Counted from the first letter of the stretch, positions 45,563-53,636 are shown. The stretch is 64,000 nucleotides of DNA from CAZLQF01 sp964561545 (GCA_964561545.1 CAZLQF010000004.1:1-64000), one strand, 5' to 3'. Numbers and translations are program-made. The notes: generated from the sequence alone by a model not told the origin.

Positions 45563-45724
45563 CTAATCAAAAAGCTTTTGATCGGGATCGCCACCACTTT
45601 CCTTTAACTCTGTGAAGTCATCCTTTGAATTACTACTTGATCCGGGACATGTGTTCTTAGCACAACTGCCCATTACAAATAGCAAGCTTACCGAAAATAT
45701 CGTTAACAACAACATCTTACGCAT
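45563..45724 (-). CDS. Small lipoprotein
   Basis: A 53-residue protein on the minus strand, convergent with smpB by 14 bp. The signal MRKMLLLTIFSVSLLFVMGSC ends in a good lipobox (VMGSC, Cys21). The mature part is a short polar peptide, AKNTCPGSSSNSKDDF then TELKESGGDPDQKLFD. An ATG two codons upstream (45730) is also possible. The lipoprotein signal makes coding likely; function unknown. Confidence 0.65.
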   Translation of the reverse strand: MRKMLLLTIFSVSLLFVMGSCAKNTCPGSSSNSKDDFTELKESGGDPDQKLFD

Positions 45725-46180
45725 GGTCATCTATTGTTTCCATTTGAAAGTACAAACATAAGCAATTCCTGAAAAGTTTGGAATCCTTGGAATTTGAAAA
45801 GGGGAAGTTCAGCCTGAAGCGCTGAACAATCAAGCAGTAAAAGATTGCGTGAAGGGTTGAAACTTTAAAATCGAGTCCATTATGGATTCAATTTTGAAAG
45901 GATGCAATGCCACAGCCGTTTATAAGGGATTACCTCTAAATCTTCCTATCCTCCTTGATACCTGAAATCTTGGCTTATTAGCTTTTCGTTGTGATGTTGA
46001 GTGGCGGCTTGTACTTTAGCGGCTGAAAATTCATTTTTAGGTATTTTAAGTAGCATTTTTACAAAGAGGTTCATCTTCTGGTTGTTTTTAAAGGGTAAGT
46101 AGCGGTAACGGTATTGCCTCAGGGGTTCTTGCAGGCACAAGATACTGTCAACATCTAATTTTAAGAAGAAGAAACTTTAT

Positions 46181-46414
46181 ATATCCCTTCGAGGGGATCA
46201 CAGGGGTGATATAGCAATTGAGACTCCAAGCCTAACGCAGCTATTGCCCATAACTCCAATGACCAAATCATGAAGACACAAGACTTGAGACCAAAGACAA
46301 AAGATGGGGCATTCATATTCCCTCGAGGGGATTACAGGGGTGATATAGCAATTGAGGCTGCCAAGCCGAACGAAGCTATTGCCAATGACTCCAATGACCA
46401 AATCATGAAGACAC
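46181..46414. repeat. Two ~100-bp direct repeats
   Basis: Copies 46181-46280 and 46315-46414 share long identical blocks, including the palindrome-like CCTCGAGGGGAT (CTTCGAGGGGAT in the first copy), GGGGTGATATAGCAATTGAG and ACCAAATCATGAAGACAC. Both are in the same orientation with a 34-bp spacer. They look like an intergenic repeat family rather than coding DNA. Confidence 0.6.
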
Positions 46415-46566
46415 GAAACCTCCCAACCAACCAATCACCAAAATCCCATGCTCCTCCTTTTTGCTCCCTCCGGGAGAAAGCAAATGAGGGCCCTTGGAGA
46501 CAAAAGAAACAAGAACCAACACAAGAGATGGGGGGCTTGGGAAATCATTTTACCTTAGGGATAGAT

Positions 46567-46644
46567 AGGTGTGGCACGACTCCTACCCAAACATCTCAGA
46601 ACTACGGGCTTTTTGCATTATTGCCATTGTAAGTTGTGCCACAC
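46567..46644. repeat. Inverted repeat flanking a 54-bp core
   Basis: GTGTGGCACGAC near 46569 and GTTGTGCCACAC near 46633 are inverted copies matching at 11 of 12 positions. They could be ends of a tiny non-autonomous element or a transcript hairpin. Confidence 0.4.
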
Positions 46645-46763
46645 TTTACCAGCGTCACAACGAGCCATTTCGGGTTTTGAATTGGCGTAGTTGTCTTGTG
46701 ATGCTTCCACGCCTTCCCATTGAAAAAAGTTTAGGCCAAAGACTTGGCTACAAAATCCCGCAG

Positions 46764-46786
46764 GTTGGGGCTTCAGGCCCCACCTA
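46764..46786. repeat. GC-rich hairpin
   Basis: TGGGGC and GCCCCA pair around a five-base loop (TTCAG) in an otherwise AT-rich gene-free region. It lacks a T-run, so a REP-like element is as likely as a terminator. Confidence 0.4.
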
Positions 46787-47031
46787 ATTTTTTATAGAGT
46801 AAATGCCTTTCCTTAAAGGACGGCAAAACGCCATCATTAACTTGCGGTAACAATTTTTGAATGATGGTGACCTCTTGACCGTAGAGCGGGGATAAAAATA
46901 CCAATCACGAAACAAACTCAAACTCGGTCATAGCCCAGTCAAAAGGGCTATAACAATAAAATAAGTTTCGATCTTGGCTCCAATCTTGTTATTATACCAT
47001 TGCTCAAATAAAAAAGGCATAAGCAATTAAA

Positions 47032-47934
47032 TCACCCCCTGATCTTATCCTGGTATTTGCTATAATTAGATGGATCGAGCTTTCTTAAGATTTCAAGTAC
47101 TTGGTTTTTGGTAGAAGCATCGCCCTTAGAAAAAATATTCGCGATTTCATCCGATTTGGCCTGGAAAAACTGGCTCATGATCATGGTGTTGGGTCTTTTT
47201 TTGTGTACCTGTTGTAGTTGTTGAATGCTTTCAAAAACCTTTTTCCGGCCTTGTTCTGTTTTTTCCGACATACCATCCAGGCCTTTTCGGTGGTAAACAT
47301 ACATCGCTTTTCGAAAGGCTTGGAATCTGGAATCCAGAATTTGATTGACGTATACGTAGCGGTTTTTAGTGCTACCAGCACTTTGCCAGCCTTCATAATC
47401 ACTGTTTTGAGCTGAATTAACCACCGATTCTGCTTTTTGAAGGTAATTGGTGCCCCCCATTTCAGAGAAGGTATCAAAATCAAGCCCGATTATCAAATAA
47501 GCATAATAGGCCAGTAGCGAGGTGAGATTGGAGGTGTAAGTCCCATCTACATAATCAAGCGGATCATATTCAACATACTGAAAATCAAAATCATTGTCCT
47601 GATAATTAAAGATCGTAGAGTTGTAAGAGGTACCATAAACAGGCCTGCTCGACCTTACCTGCAAAGCGGCTTTGAATTCGTCATTGTTTTTTTCTTTGAT
47701 GTTAATCACCATCTTGCAATTAATCCGCTCATTGTTCTTAAGGTCTTGGTCAGTCCAATTGCGGTTGTTCATGAACTCCCAAATACTTTTTTCAAGGGTT
47801 TCAAAAACTTGTTGATTGGTTTTTTCGATTTGCTCGGTTCTAACGGTAACATCGCAATTCAACTCCTGGCCAATAGACCTAAGCGGCATAGCAAGCAGCA
47901 AGCCTGCTATCCCTAAAAAGAAGGTTCTGATCAT
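47032..47934 (-). CDS. porD: DUF4835 / PorD-type T9SS-associated protein
   Basis: A 300-residue protein with signal peptide MIRTFFLGIAGLLLAMPLRS. The mature start ELNCDVTVRTEQIEKTNQQV, the region FMNNRNWTDQDLKNNERINC and the segment LLAYYAYLIIGLDFDTFSEM are typical of DUF4835, which is annotated in many Bacteroidota as type IX secretion protein PorD and occurs next to coaBC, as here. Periplasmic location is likely. Its ATG overlaps the coaB stop (ATGA). The family assignment is good; the PorD role is from annotation practice. Confidence 0.75.
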   Translation of the reverse strand: MIRTFFLGIAGLLLAMPLRSIGQELNCDVTVRTEQIEKTNQQVFETLEKSIWEFMNNRNWTDQDLKNNERINCKMVINIKEKNNDEFKAALQVRSSRPVYGTSYNSTIFNYQDNDFDFQYVEYDPLDYVDGTYTSNLTSLLAYYAYLIIGLDFDTFSEMGGTNYLQKAESVVNSAQNSDYEGWQSAGSTKNRYVYVNQILDSRFQAFRKAMYVYHRKGLDGMSEKTEQGRKKVFESIQQLQQVHKKRPNTMIMSQFFQAKSDEIANIFSKGDASTKNQVLEILRKLDPSNYSKYQDKIRG

Positions 47935-48623
47935 AGTTGGTTTTTTTCAATAAATTGGGCTAAAAATTGGACAATGTCTTTTGCTAGTTCAGTTTTCTTT
48001 TTTACTTGATAATTAACGGTTCCTCCATGCTTATCAAGAATACTTACTTGGTTGTGATCGCTACCGAATACCTGATGGTCAATGTTCAACTGATTGATAA
48101 CTATAAAATCCAGGTTTTTATTATGTAGCTTTTTACGGGAATTTTCGGTCACATTTTCCGTTTCAAGACTGAAACCGGTTAAAAATTGGTTGTTCTTCTT
48201 TTTCGCTCCTAAAGTGCCTAAAATGTCAGGGGTTTCTTGTAGTTCTAAAAAAAAGCGGTTTTCGTAGGATGCTTTTTTGACCTTATGGTCCCTGGTCTTA
48301 ATAGGGGTAAAATCAGCCACGGCTGCTACAAGAATAGCGCCATCACATTCTTGGAATTTGGTCATACAAGCATTGTACATTTCTTGTGCTGAAGTTATCC
48401 GGAAAGTATTTATATTCGGATGGTCGGCTTGAAGCTCGGTAGGGCCAGAAATTAGTATTACAGTTGCTCCTTCCCGGGCCAGTTCTTCTGCAATGGCATA
48501 GCCCATTTTACCGGATGAATGGTTGCCAATGAACCTGACAGGATCGATTGGCTCATGAGTGGGCCCTGCCGTAACAAGAATTGTATGGTGCTTTAAGGTG
48601 GTAATAACTGAAGGGTTTAAAGT
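47931..48623 (-). pseudogene. coaB: CoaB (phosphopantothenate-cysteine ligase) half of a split coaBC, no standard start
   Basis: The frame is open from 48623 to 47931. It begins, after a TGA at 48624-48626, with a short spacer and then LVTAGPTHEPIDPVRFIGNH, SSGKMGYAIAEEL, AAVADFTPI and FLTGFSLETENVTENS, the CTP- and substrate-binding motifs of CoaB. The first ATG (48506) lies inside the SSGKMG motif and would delete the nucleotide-binding loop. No ATG, GTG, TTG or CTG occurs upstream of it. In most bacteria CoaB is fused to CoaC. A rare ATT start near 48605, a second functional coaBC elsewhere, or a sequencing error are the alternatives. Confidence 0.65.
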
Positions 48624-48764
48624 TCAACGCTAAATATTGAATGAGTCGAAATTAGTGGTTAAAATTAAATTACATAAAGGCGCTAAAAGGATACCTTAAG
48701 CTAAATTTGATCTCTTAACTTATCAGGAAAGTGAAGGAACAAATTTTATTGCATATTAAAAAGC

Positions 48765-49310
48765 TTAAACTTGGCTTTCTTGCTTGAGGATGTTCAAAAT
48801 GGCTTCAGGTTCAGCCATTCTTCCCATGCCCTCCAAACCACTTGCCAAGGATCCTTCTTCAGGTTCTATGATACGATGGCCTCGCTCCCGAAGTATAGAA
48901 AGGTTGTTTTGATTGGCTGGATGGTTGTACATGTCTCGATCCATGGCAGGCGTCAGGTATATAAGACTGGTAGCCGACATGTAAATGGCCAGAAGCAAAT
49001 TGTTACAAATACCATGCGTCATCTTAGCAATGGTATTGGCAGAGGTGGGTGTTATTAGGATAAGGTCTGCCCAATTAGCCAAATCAACATGGTTAATCCA
49101 TTCACCCGTTTCGGGATTGAAGAATTCACTGTAAACCGGATTTTTCGACAGTGCCGAAAGGGTAAGCGGGGTAATGAAGTTTTTAGCACTTGGCGTTACT
49201 ACAACCTTGGTTTCTGTTTCTTCTTTTTTAAGCAACCTAATAAGGTAAGCAGCTTTATAAGCTGCAATACCACCACATACCCCTAAAATAATGTTTTTAC
49301 CCGAAAGCAA
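48765..49310 (-). CDS. coaC: CoaC (phosphopantothenoylcysteine decarboxylase), separated from CoaB
   Basis: A 181-residue flavoprotein matching the N-terminal half of CoaBC. It starts MLSGKNIILGVCGGIAAYKA (FMN-binding), continues VVVTPSAKNFITPLTLSALS, has the active-site His in NHVDLANWAD, and reaches the substrate-recognition TPAMDRDMYNHP and GRMAEPEAI. It ends QESQV with a TAA exactly where the linker to CoaB normally begins. It is complete as a stand-alone CoaC. It lies 13 bp after the omega gene in the bamD operon. Confidence 0.85.
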   Translation of the reverse strand: MLSGKNIILGVCGGIAAYKAAYLIRLLKKEETETKVVVTPSAKNFITPLTLSALSKNPVYSEFFNPETGEWINHVDLANWADLILITPTSANTIAKMTHGICNNLLLAIYMSATSLIYLTPAMDRDMYNHPANQNNLSILRERGHRIIEPEEGSLASGLEGMGRMAEPEAILNILKQESQV

Positions 49311-49322
49311 AATATTAGTTGA

Positions 49323-49649
49323 TTAGTGGTTGTCATCTTTTTCGGTAATGGTATAATTAAATTCTCCGTTTAAATATTCCTCGGTTGCAACTAAAGAAGG
49401 TTTGGGTTTCTTTTCATAATAGGTAGAAATTTCGATTTGCTCCTTATTCTCAAAAACCTCTTCAAGGTTATCAGAGGACGGAGCAAATTCCTCAAGCTTT
49501 TTATGGAGCTCATCACGCTCTTGTTTACTTACCTCTTTGGCGCGCTTACCTATAATAATGATGCTTTCATAAATATTGCTCGTGGGCTTAATCAATTCAC
49601 GAACATTCCTTGAAATCGCTTCCGTTGGTACTTGTTTCTTTTTAACCAT
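49323..49649 (-). CDS. rpoZ: RNA polymerase omega subunit, Bacteroidota type
   Basis: A 108-residue Rpb6/omega-type protein. It begins MVKKKQVPTEAISRNVRELI, and IYESIIIIGKRAKEVSKQER carries the conserved R-A-x-x-x-x family signature. The C-terminus extends into a Lys/Glu-rich and polar tail. It overlaps the end of bamD by 8 bp, the usual bamD-rpoZ-coaBC order in this phylum. It binds beta-prime and helps RNA polymerase assembly. Confidence 0.8.
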   Translation of the reverse strand: MVKKKQVPTEAISRNVRELIKPTSNIYESIIIIGKRAKEVSKQERDELHKKLEEFAPSSDNLEEVFENKEQIEISTYYEKKPKPSLVATEEYLNGEFNYTITEKDDNH

Positions 49650-50469
49650 TCTGAGGCTCGTTTTTAAATTGTTCTAAATTACTTTTAGCTTTTTTACCTA
49701 TCTCTGTAGCTTCTGAATAAAATTCTGAATCGGGATAAGTGTTGGTAAAATCCCTGTACTTGCGTATGGTTTTTTTCAGGCGCTCTTCCATTTTGGAAGT
49801 AACACTTTTTACAGCAATTTTATATTGAGATTTAAGTAAGTAAAACTTAGCTTTTTCTTTTTTGTCCGAAACGGGATATTTCTTAATAAAATTCCTAAAT
49901 GATTTCAATGCGGCTTTATAGTCTTGTATTTGAAACCAAAGCCTGGCCCTCTGAAATGCTTTACGTTCTAGTTTATCCCTGAGCTGATCAATAAATTTGT
50001 TACATTTTTCAATTCGGTCGCTATTGGGATACCGGTTGGTAAATAATTGAAAGGCATCTATGGCTTTACGAGATGTGGATTGGTCCAGTTCAATGGGTGG
50101 AGATTTTAAGTACAGGCAATAGGCATACATGTAAAGGGATTCCTCGGCAAATTCACTATTCGGATAGGTATCATAGAAATTCTTGAAACGGAATGAGGCC
50201 ATTTCCAGTTTGTTAACCCCATATTGGCAATAGGCATAGTAAAACATGACCTTCTCACCCTTATTTGTGCCTCGGTAGTAGGTTAAAATATCTTCAAAAA
50301 GCGGGAGTGCTTTTTGATATTCCTTATCGTTGTAATACTCTTTGGCTGCTTCATATTTCTTCTCTACATTGTCACTGTTAAGCAAACTCTGATAAGAGCT
50401 GCAGGAAATGGACAAGAACAGAACAGCAGCAATTGTTGCAATTTTGGAAATGGTGACGTGATTTTTCAT
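49642..50469 (-). CDS. bamD: Outer membrane assembly lipoprotein BamD
   Basis: A 275-residue lipoprotein. The ATG at 50469 (MKNHVTISKIATIAAV) gives a signal peptide ending in the lipobox SISC. An open frame to 50511 lacks support. Tetratricopeptide-like helical repeats follow (YEAAKEYYNDKEYQKALPLF, FKNFYDTYPNSEFAEESLYM, FTNRYPNSDRIEKCNKFI, FIKKYPVSDKKEKAKFYL). BamD is part of the BAM complex that folds outer membrane beta-barrels, including the porin and TonB receptor in this window. Its -7 element ends only 9 nt before the ATG. Confidence 0.93.
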   Translation of the reverse strand: MKNHVTISKIATIAAVLFLSISCSSYQSLLNSDNVEKKYEAAKEYYNDKEYQKALPLFEDILTYYRGTNKGEKVMFYYAYCQYGVNKLEMASFRFKNFYDTYPNSEFAEESLYMYAYCLYLKSPPIELDQSTSRKAIDAFQLFTNRYPNSDRIEKCNKFIDQLRDKLERKAFQRARLWFQIQDYKAALKSFRNFIKKYPVSDKKEKAKFYLLKSQYKIAVKSVTSKMEERLKKTIRKYRDFTNTYPDSEFYSEATEIGKKAKSNLEQFKNEPQNG

Positions 50470-50478
50470 AATATGATG

Positions 50479-50511
50479 CAAAGATACTGGTTTACTAAAC
50501 TTAACGAACAA
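50479..50511 (-). promoter_or_regulatory. Promoter of the bamD operon (TTG-N22-TATCTTTG)
   Basis: On the minus strand, a -33 TTG at 50511-50509 and -7 TATCTTTG at 50486-50479. The last G lies 9 nt before the bamD ATG, so the mRNA should have a leader of only a few bases. Confidence 0.5.
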
Positions 50512-50570
50512 GTTGTTGTTAAATTTTACCTAAAAATCCCTTTAATCCTTTTTAAAAGGAAATTCAATTT

Positions 50571-50578
50571 TAATTTTG
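50571..50578 (+). promoter_or_regulatory. -7 element of the serine palmitoyltransferase-like gene
   Basis: TAATTTTG, 12 bp before an ATG at 50591 and 30 bp before the ATG at 50609. Confidence 0.5.
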
Positions 50579-50608
50579 CGCCAATAGAGAATGAAAAGCT
50601 CACCTTCA

Positions 50609-51844
50609 ATGGATATTTTTAAAAAATTACAAAACAATAAAGGTCCTTTAGGCGCTTATGCTAAGAATGCTCACGGATATTTTACCTTTCCTAAGCTTGA
50701 GGGTCCTATTAGTAACCGGATGAATTTCCGGGGTAGTGAAATGATTGTATGGAGCTTGAACAATTACCTGGGCCTTGCCGACCATCCTGAAGTAAGGAAA
50801 ACAGATCAAGAAGCATCCAAAGAAAATGGCTTGGCTGCACCCATGGGAGCGCGCATGATGTCAGGCAATTCTAATAAACATGAGGAGCTTGAGCGCCAAC
50901 TTTCTGAGTTTGTTCATAAAGAGGATACTTTTTTGATGAATTATGGATACCAAGGGGTTCTCTCAGCCATCGATGCACTACTGGACCGTAAGGATGTGGT
51001 AATTTATGACTCAGAGTGTCATGCCTGCGTTATTGATGGCGTTCGGTTGCACCAGGGTAAACGTTTTACGTTTGTACACAATGATCTGGAAAACCTTGAA
51101 AAGCAGCTTCAAAGAGCCCAGAAACTTGTTAATGATGATGAAGGCGGAATCATGGTAATCTCCGAAGGTGTCTTTGGAATGTCGGGTGAACAAGGTAAGC
51201 TTAAAGAAATTGCAGAGCTGAAAAATCACTACAACTTTCGTTTTTTTGTGGATGATGCTCACGGCTTTGGTACGATGGGAGCAACAGGAGCTGGAACAGG
51301 AGAGGAACAGAATGTTCAGGAGGAAATAGATGTATATTTCTCAACCTTTGCCAAATCAATGGCAAGTATTGGGGCTTTTATATCGAGTAACCTATCAGTG
51401 ACCGAATATTTGAGGTACAACACAAGATCTCAGATCTTTGCCAAATCCATGCCTTTTCCCTTAGTGCTTGGGAATATGAAAAGATTGCAATTACTCCGTG
51501 AAAATCCCGAGCTTAAAGACCAATTATGGGATAATGTAAAAAAGCTTCAAAATGGATTGAAGGAGCGAAATTTTTCGATTGGCGCTACTAGTTCACCAGT
51601 TACTCCCGTATATTTGAACGGAACTGTTAATGAAGCTTCCAATTTGATTATGGACCTGCGGGAAAATTACGGGGTGTTTTGCTCAATGGTTATTTATCCG
51701 GTGGTTCCAAAAGGGGTGATGTTGTTAAGACTAATACCCACTGCTGTCCACACAGATGACGATATTCAACGGACGCTTGATGCATTTACAGCTGTATCGG
51801 ACAAGCTAAAACATCGCAAATACCAAAAAGCTATTTTGGTATGA
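50609..51844 (+). CDS. PLP-dependent acyl-CoA:amino acid acyltransferase (serine palmitoyltransferase-like)
   Basis: A 411-residue alpha-oxoamine synthase. MDIFKKLQNNKGPLGAYAKN at 50609 matches the usual start; ATG 50591 would add 6 residues. The PLP site is in FVDDAHGFGTMG (aldimine Asp, pyridine-binding His) and the Lys-bearing STFAKSMASIGAF. Conserved family residues lie in MGARMMSGNSNKHEELERQL. It condenses an acyl-CoA with an amino acid: L-serine for sphingolipids or cysteate for the sulfonolipid capnine found in gliding Bacteroidota. Sequence alone does not decide. Located in the cytoplasm at the membrane. Confidence 0.85.
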   Translation: MDIFKKLQNNKGPLGAYAKNAHGYFTFPKLEGPISNRMNFRGSEMIVWSLNNYLGLADHPEVRKTDQEASKENGLAAPMGARMMSGNSNKHEELERQLSEFVHKEDTFLMNYGYQGVLSAIDALLDRKDVVIYDSECHACVIDGVRLHQGKRFTFVHNDLENLEKQLQRAQKLVNDDEGGIMVISEGVFGMSGEQGKLKEIAELKNHYNFRFFVDDAHGFGTMGATGAGTGEEQNVQEEIDVYFSTFAKSMASIGAFISSNLSVTEYLRYNTRSQIFAKSMPFPLVLGNMKRLQLLRENPELKDQLWDNVKKLQNGLKERNFSIGATSSPVTPVYLNGTVNEASNLIMDLRENYGVFCSMVIYPVVPKGVMLLRLIPTAVHTDDDIQRTLDAFTAVSDKLKHRKYQKAILV

Positions 51845-51905
51845 TCTTTTGAAATTGTTTATCTTTACGCTTACATTTTTAAAAAGACCAATAAAAAAAG
51901 TTATC

Positions 51906-52103
51906 ATGAACAGGTACGCTGAAATTAGAGATTTAATATTATCTTTAGAAACAGACTTTAGGAAGTTTTACGAAAAAGAAAACAAAGCAGCCGGCACCAG
52001 GGTAAGGAAGGGACTCCAAAACCTTAAAAACTTATCTCAGGAAATTCGTAACGAGGTTCAGGAAATGAAAAACGGCGAAGAGGATGAGGAGGAGAATAGC
52101 TAA
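51906..52103 (+). CDS. Histone H1-like protein Hc1
   Basis: A 65-residue protein starting at ATG 51906 (MNRYAEIRDLILSLETDFRK). The pattern FYEKENKAAGTRVRKGLQNL, with a conserved AAGTRVRKG core and following basic helix, is the small Hc1-like histone H1 family of Bacteroidota. Its tail EEDEEENS is acidic, which is unusual for a DNA-binding protein. It probably helps compact or regulate nucleoid DNA. It is followed by a strong terminator. Confidence 0.8.
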   Translation: MNRYAEIRDLILSLETDFRKFYEKENKAAGTRVRKGLQNLKNLSQEIRNEVQEMKNGEEDEEENS

Positions 52104-52127
52104 GCTAATTTAAATGGATAAATGCTT

Positions 52128-52163
52128 AAAAGCCCTTAGCTGCTTAGGTAAGGGCTTTTTTTT
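52128..52163 (+). terminator. Rho-independent terminator after the Hc1-like gene
   Basis: AAAAGCCCTTA pairs with TAAGGGCTTTT around a GCTGCTTAGG loop, with a T-run after it. Confidence 0.85.
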
Positions 52164-52208
52164 GATCTTATTAAAAGTAGATCCTACCTTCTTAGGGAAA
52201 ATTAAATT

Positions 52209-53528
52209 TTAATTACCATTTCCATCATCCTGAGGCGGATGGTCGTGTTGGTAGTGGGGATGGTCGGGGCCTCTTCCGTGCTTATCCTCACCTCCATTAT
52301 TGCTTTCATTACCTTGGTTTTGTTGGTTTAAATTGATCTTGCGTTTTTGTTGGCCGGATTGGTTGTTTTGAGGCGGATGGTCGTGTTGGTAGTGAGGATG
52401 ATTGGGGCCTCGTCCGTGTTTATCTTTTTCACCGCTTTCATTACCTTGGTTTTGCTGGTTTAAATTGATATTACGTTTTTGTTCACCGGATTGGTTGTTT
52501 TGAGGCGGATGGTCGTGTTGGTAGTGAGGATGATTGGGGCCTCGTCCGTGTTTATCTTTTTCACCGCTTTCATTACCTTGGTTTTGCTGGTTTAAATTGA
52601 TATTACGTTTTTGTTCACCGGATTGGTTGTTTTGAGGCGGATGGTCGTGTTGGTAGTGAGGATGATTGGGGCCTCGTCCGTGTTTATCTTTTTCACCGCT
52701 TTCATTACCTTGGTTTTGCTGGTTTAAATTGATATTACGTTTTTGTTCACCGGATTGGTTGTTTTGAGGCGGATGGTCGTGTTGGTAGTGAGGATGATTG
52801 GGGCCTCGTCCGTGTTTATCTTTTTCACCGCTTTCATTACCTTGGTTTTGCTGGTTTAAATTAACCTTACGTTTTTGTTGCCCGGATTGGTTGTTTTGAG
52901 GCGGGTGATCGTGTTGATAGTGAGGATGGTTCGGTGAGCGACCATACTGATCTTCCTGGCCACCTTGCTGACTTTTTTGTTGGCCTTGTTGACTTGCCGG
53001 GTTGCCTTGTTGAGCTTGCATTTGTCTTTGTTGAATGCGTTGTTGCATTTTTCTATCACGCTCCTTAGGACTCGGCCCTGCGTCAGCTACTTTACCAGTG
53101 ATTTCAAGCTGTTTGCTTCCTGATTTAGTATTGGCCTTAAGGGTCACGGTATGATTAAAGGATTTAGCAGGTTTACCTTCACTATCGAATTTAACGTAAA
53201 CGTAACCTTTCTCTCCGGGACTAATTGCATCATCTGAATATTCCGGAACGGTACAACCGCAACTTGCCGTGGCCTCATTGATTACCAATGGTTCATCGCC
53301 AGTATTTTTAAAAATGAATCCTTTTTCGATTTCTACACCTTGTTCAATCTTCCCAAAATCGTGGGATACAGATTCAAAATCAAATTCTGCGCTTCCTTTG
53401 TTCGCTTGCTGTCGGTTTTCATTTTGATTGCCGCTTTGATCGGATTTGTTGGAATTGCTACCACCACATCCTATGAAGGATGCTAAAATTATCACCAAAC
53501 AAACATTATGAATGATTTTTAACCCCAT
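52209..53528 (-). CDS. DUF1573 lipoprotein with six His-rich tandem repeats
   Basis: A 439-residue lipoprotein. Signal MGLKIIHNVCLVIILASFIG ends in a Cys. A Gln/Asn-rich linker is followed by a DUF1573 domain (about 48-145) with FDFESVSHDFGKIEQGVEIE, SCGCTVPEYSDDAISPGEKG and FNHTVTLKANTKSG. About residues 145-195 are rich in Gln, Met and Arg. The C-terminal half is six 44-residue repeats (132-bp DNA period at 52231-52940), each with HPHYQHDHPPQNNQSG and HGRGPNHPHY, containing five His per unit. DUF1573 is an Ig-like fold; the repeats could bind divalent metal, which is inference. Near-identical copies suggest recent expansion. Confidence 0.85.
   Translation of the reverse strand: MGLKIIHNVCLVIILASFIGCGGSNSNKSDQSGNQNENRQQANKGSAEFDFESVSHDFGKIEQGVEIEKGFIFKNTGDEPLVINEATASCGCTVPEYSDDAISPGEKGYVYVKFDSEGKPAKSFNHTVTLKANTKSGSKQLEITGKVADAGPSPKERDRKMQQRIQQRQMQAQQGNPASQQGQQKSQQGGQEDQYGRSPNHPHYQHDHPPQNNQSGQQKRKVNLNQQNQGNESGEKDKHGRGPNHPHYQHDHPPQNNQSGEQKRNINLNQQNQGNESGEKDKHGRGPNHPHYQHDHPPQNNQSGEQKRNINLNQQNQGNESGEKDKHGRGPNHPHYQHDHPPQNNQSGEQKRNINLNQQNQGNESGEKDKHGRGPNHPHYQHDHPPQNNQSGQQKRKINLNQQNQGNESNNGGEDKHGRGPDHPHYQHDHPPQDDGNGN
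52231..52940 (-). repeat. Six-copy 132-bp in-frame tandem repeat inside the DUF1573 gene
   Basis: The plus-strand mark TGAGGCGG recurs at 52231, 52369, 52501, 52633, 52765 and 52897. All steps are 132 bp except the first (138). The central copies are nearly identical in DNA, so copy number may vary by recombination or polymerase slippage. Confidence 0.85.
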
Positions 53529-53599
53529 ATATTTACTTTTTCAGTTTTCTCAAAAATAATGAAATTAAAGATTTGGTTGTAAACACGTTCAAGGGATAT

Positions 53600-53636
53600 A
53601 AAAAAAGCGATGATTGAAAACAATCACCGCTTTTTA
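53600..53636. terminator. Bidirectional-looking terminator after rpoD
   Basis: AAAAAGCG(A)TGATTG pairs with CAATCA(C)CGCTTTTT around a short AAAA loop with A/T runs on both sides. It lies about 23 bp beyond the rpoD stop. Confidence 0.8.

Larger units (their letters stand above)
45731..47031. other. 1.3-kb gene-poor region with repeats
   Basis: No convincing gene. Open frames at 45946-46140 (minus) and 46270-46632 (plus) do not read as real proteins. It contains the direct repeats at 46181-46414, an inverted repeat at 46567-46644 and a hairpin near 46766. Confidence 0.55.

Noticed and set aside
45946..46140. Minus-strand open frame of 64 residues
   Set aside because: No start context, signal peptide or family pattern; likely chance in gene-poor DNA.
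46270..46632. Plus-strand open frame of 120 residues in the repeat region
   Set aside because: It runs through the ~100-bp repeat and the inverted-repeat element and reads as translated repeat DNA.
52231..52940. Possible CRISPR-like periodic repeat
   Set aside because: The 132-bp units are in frame within one gene, have no unique spacers and encode a protein repeat.
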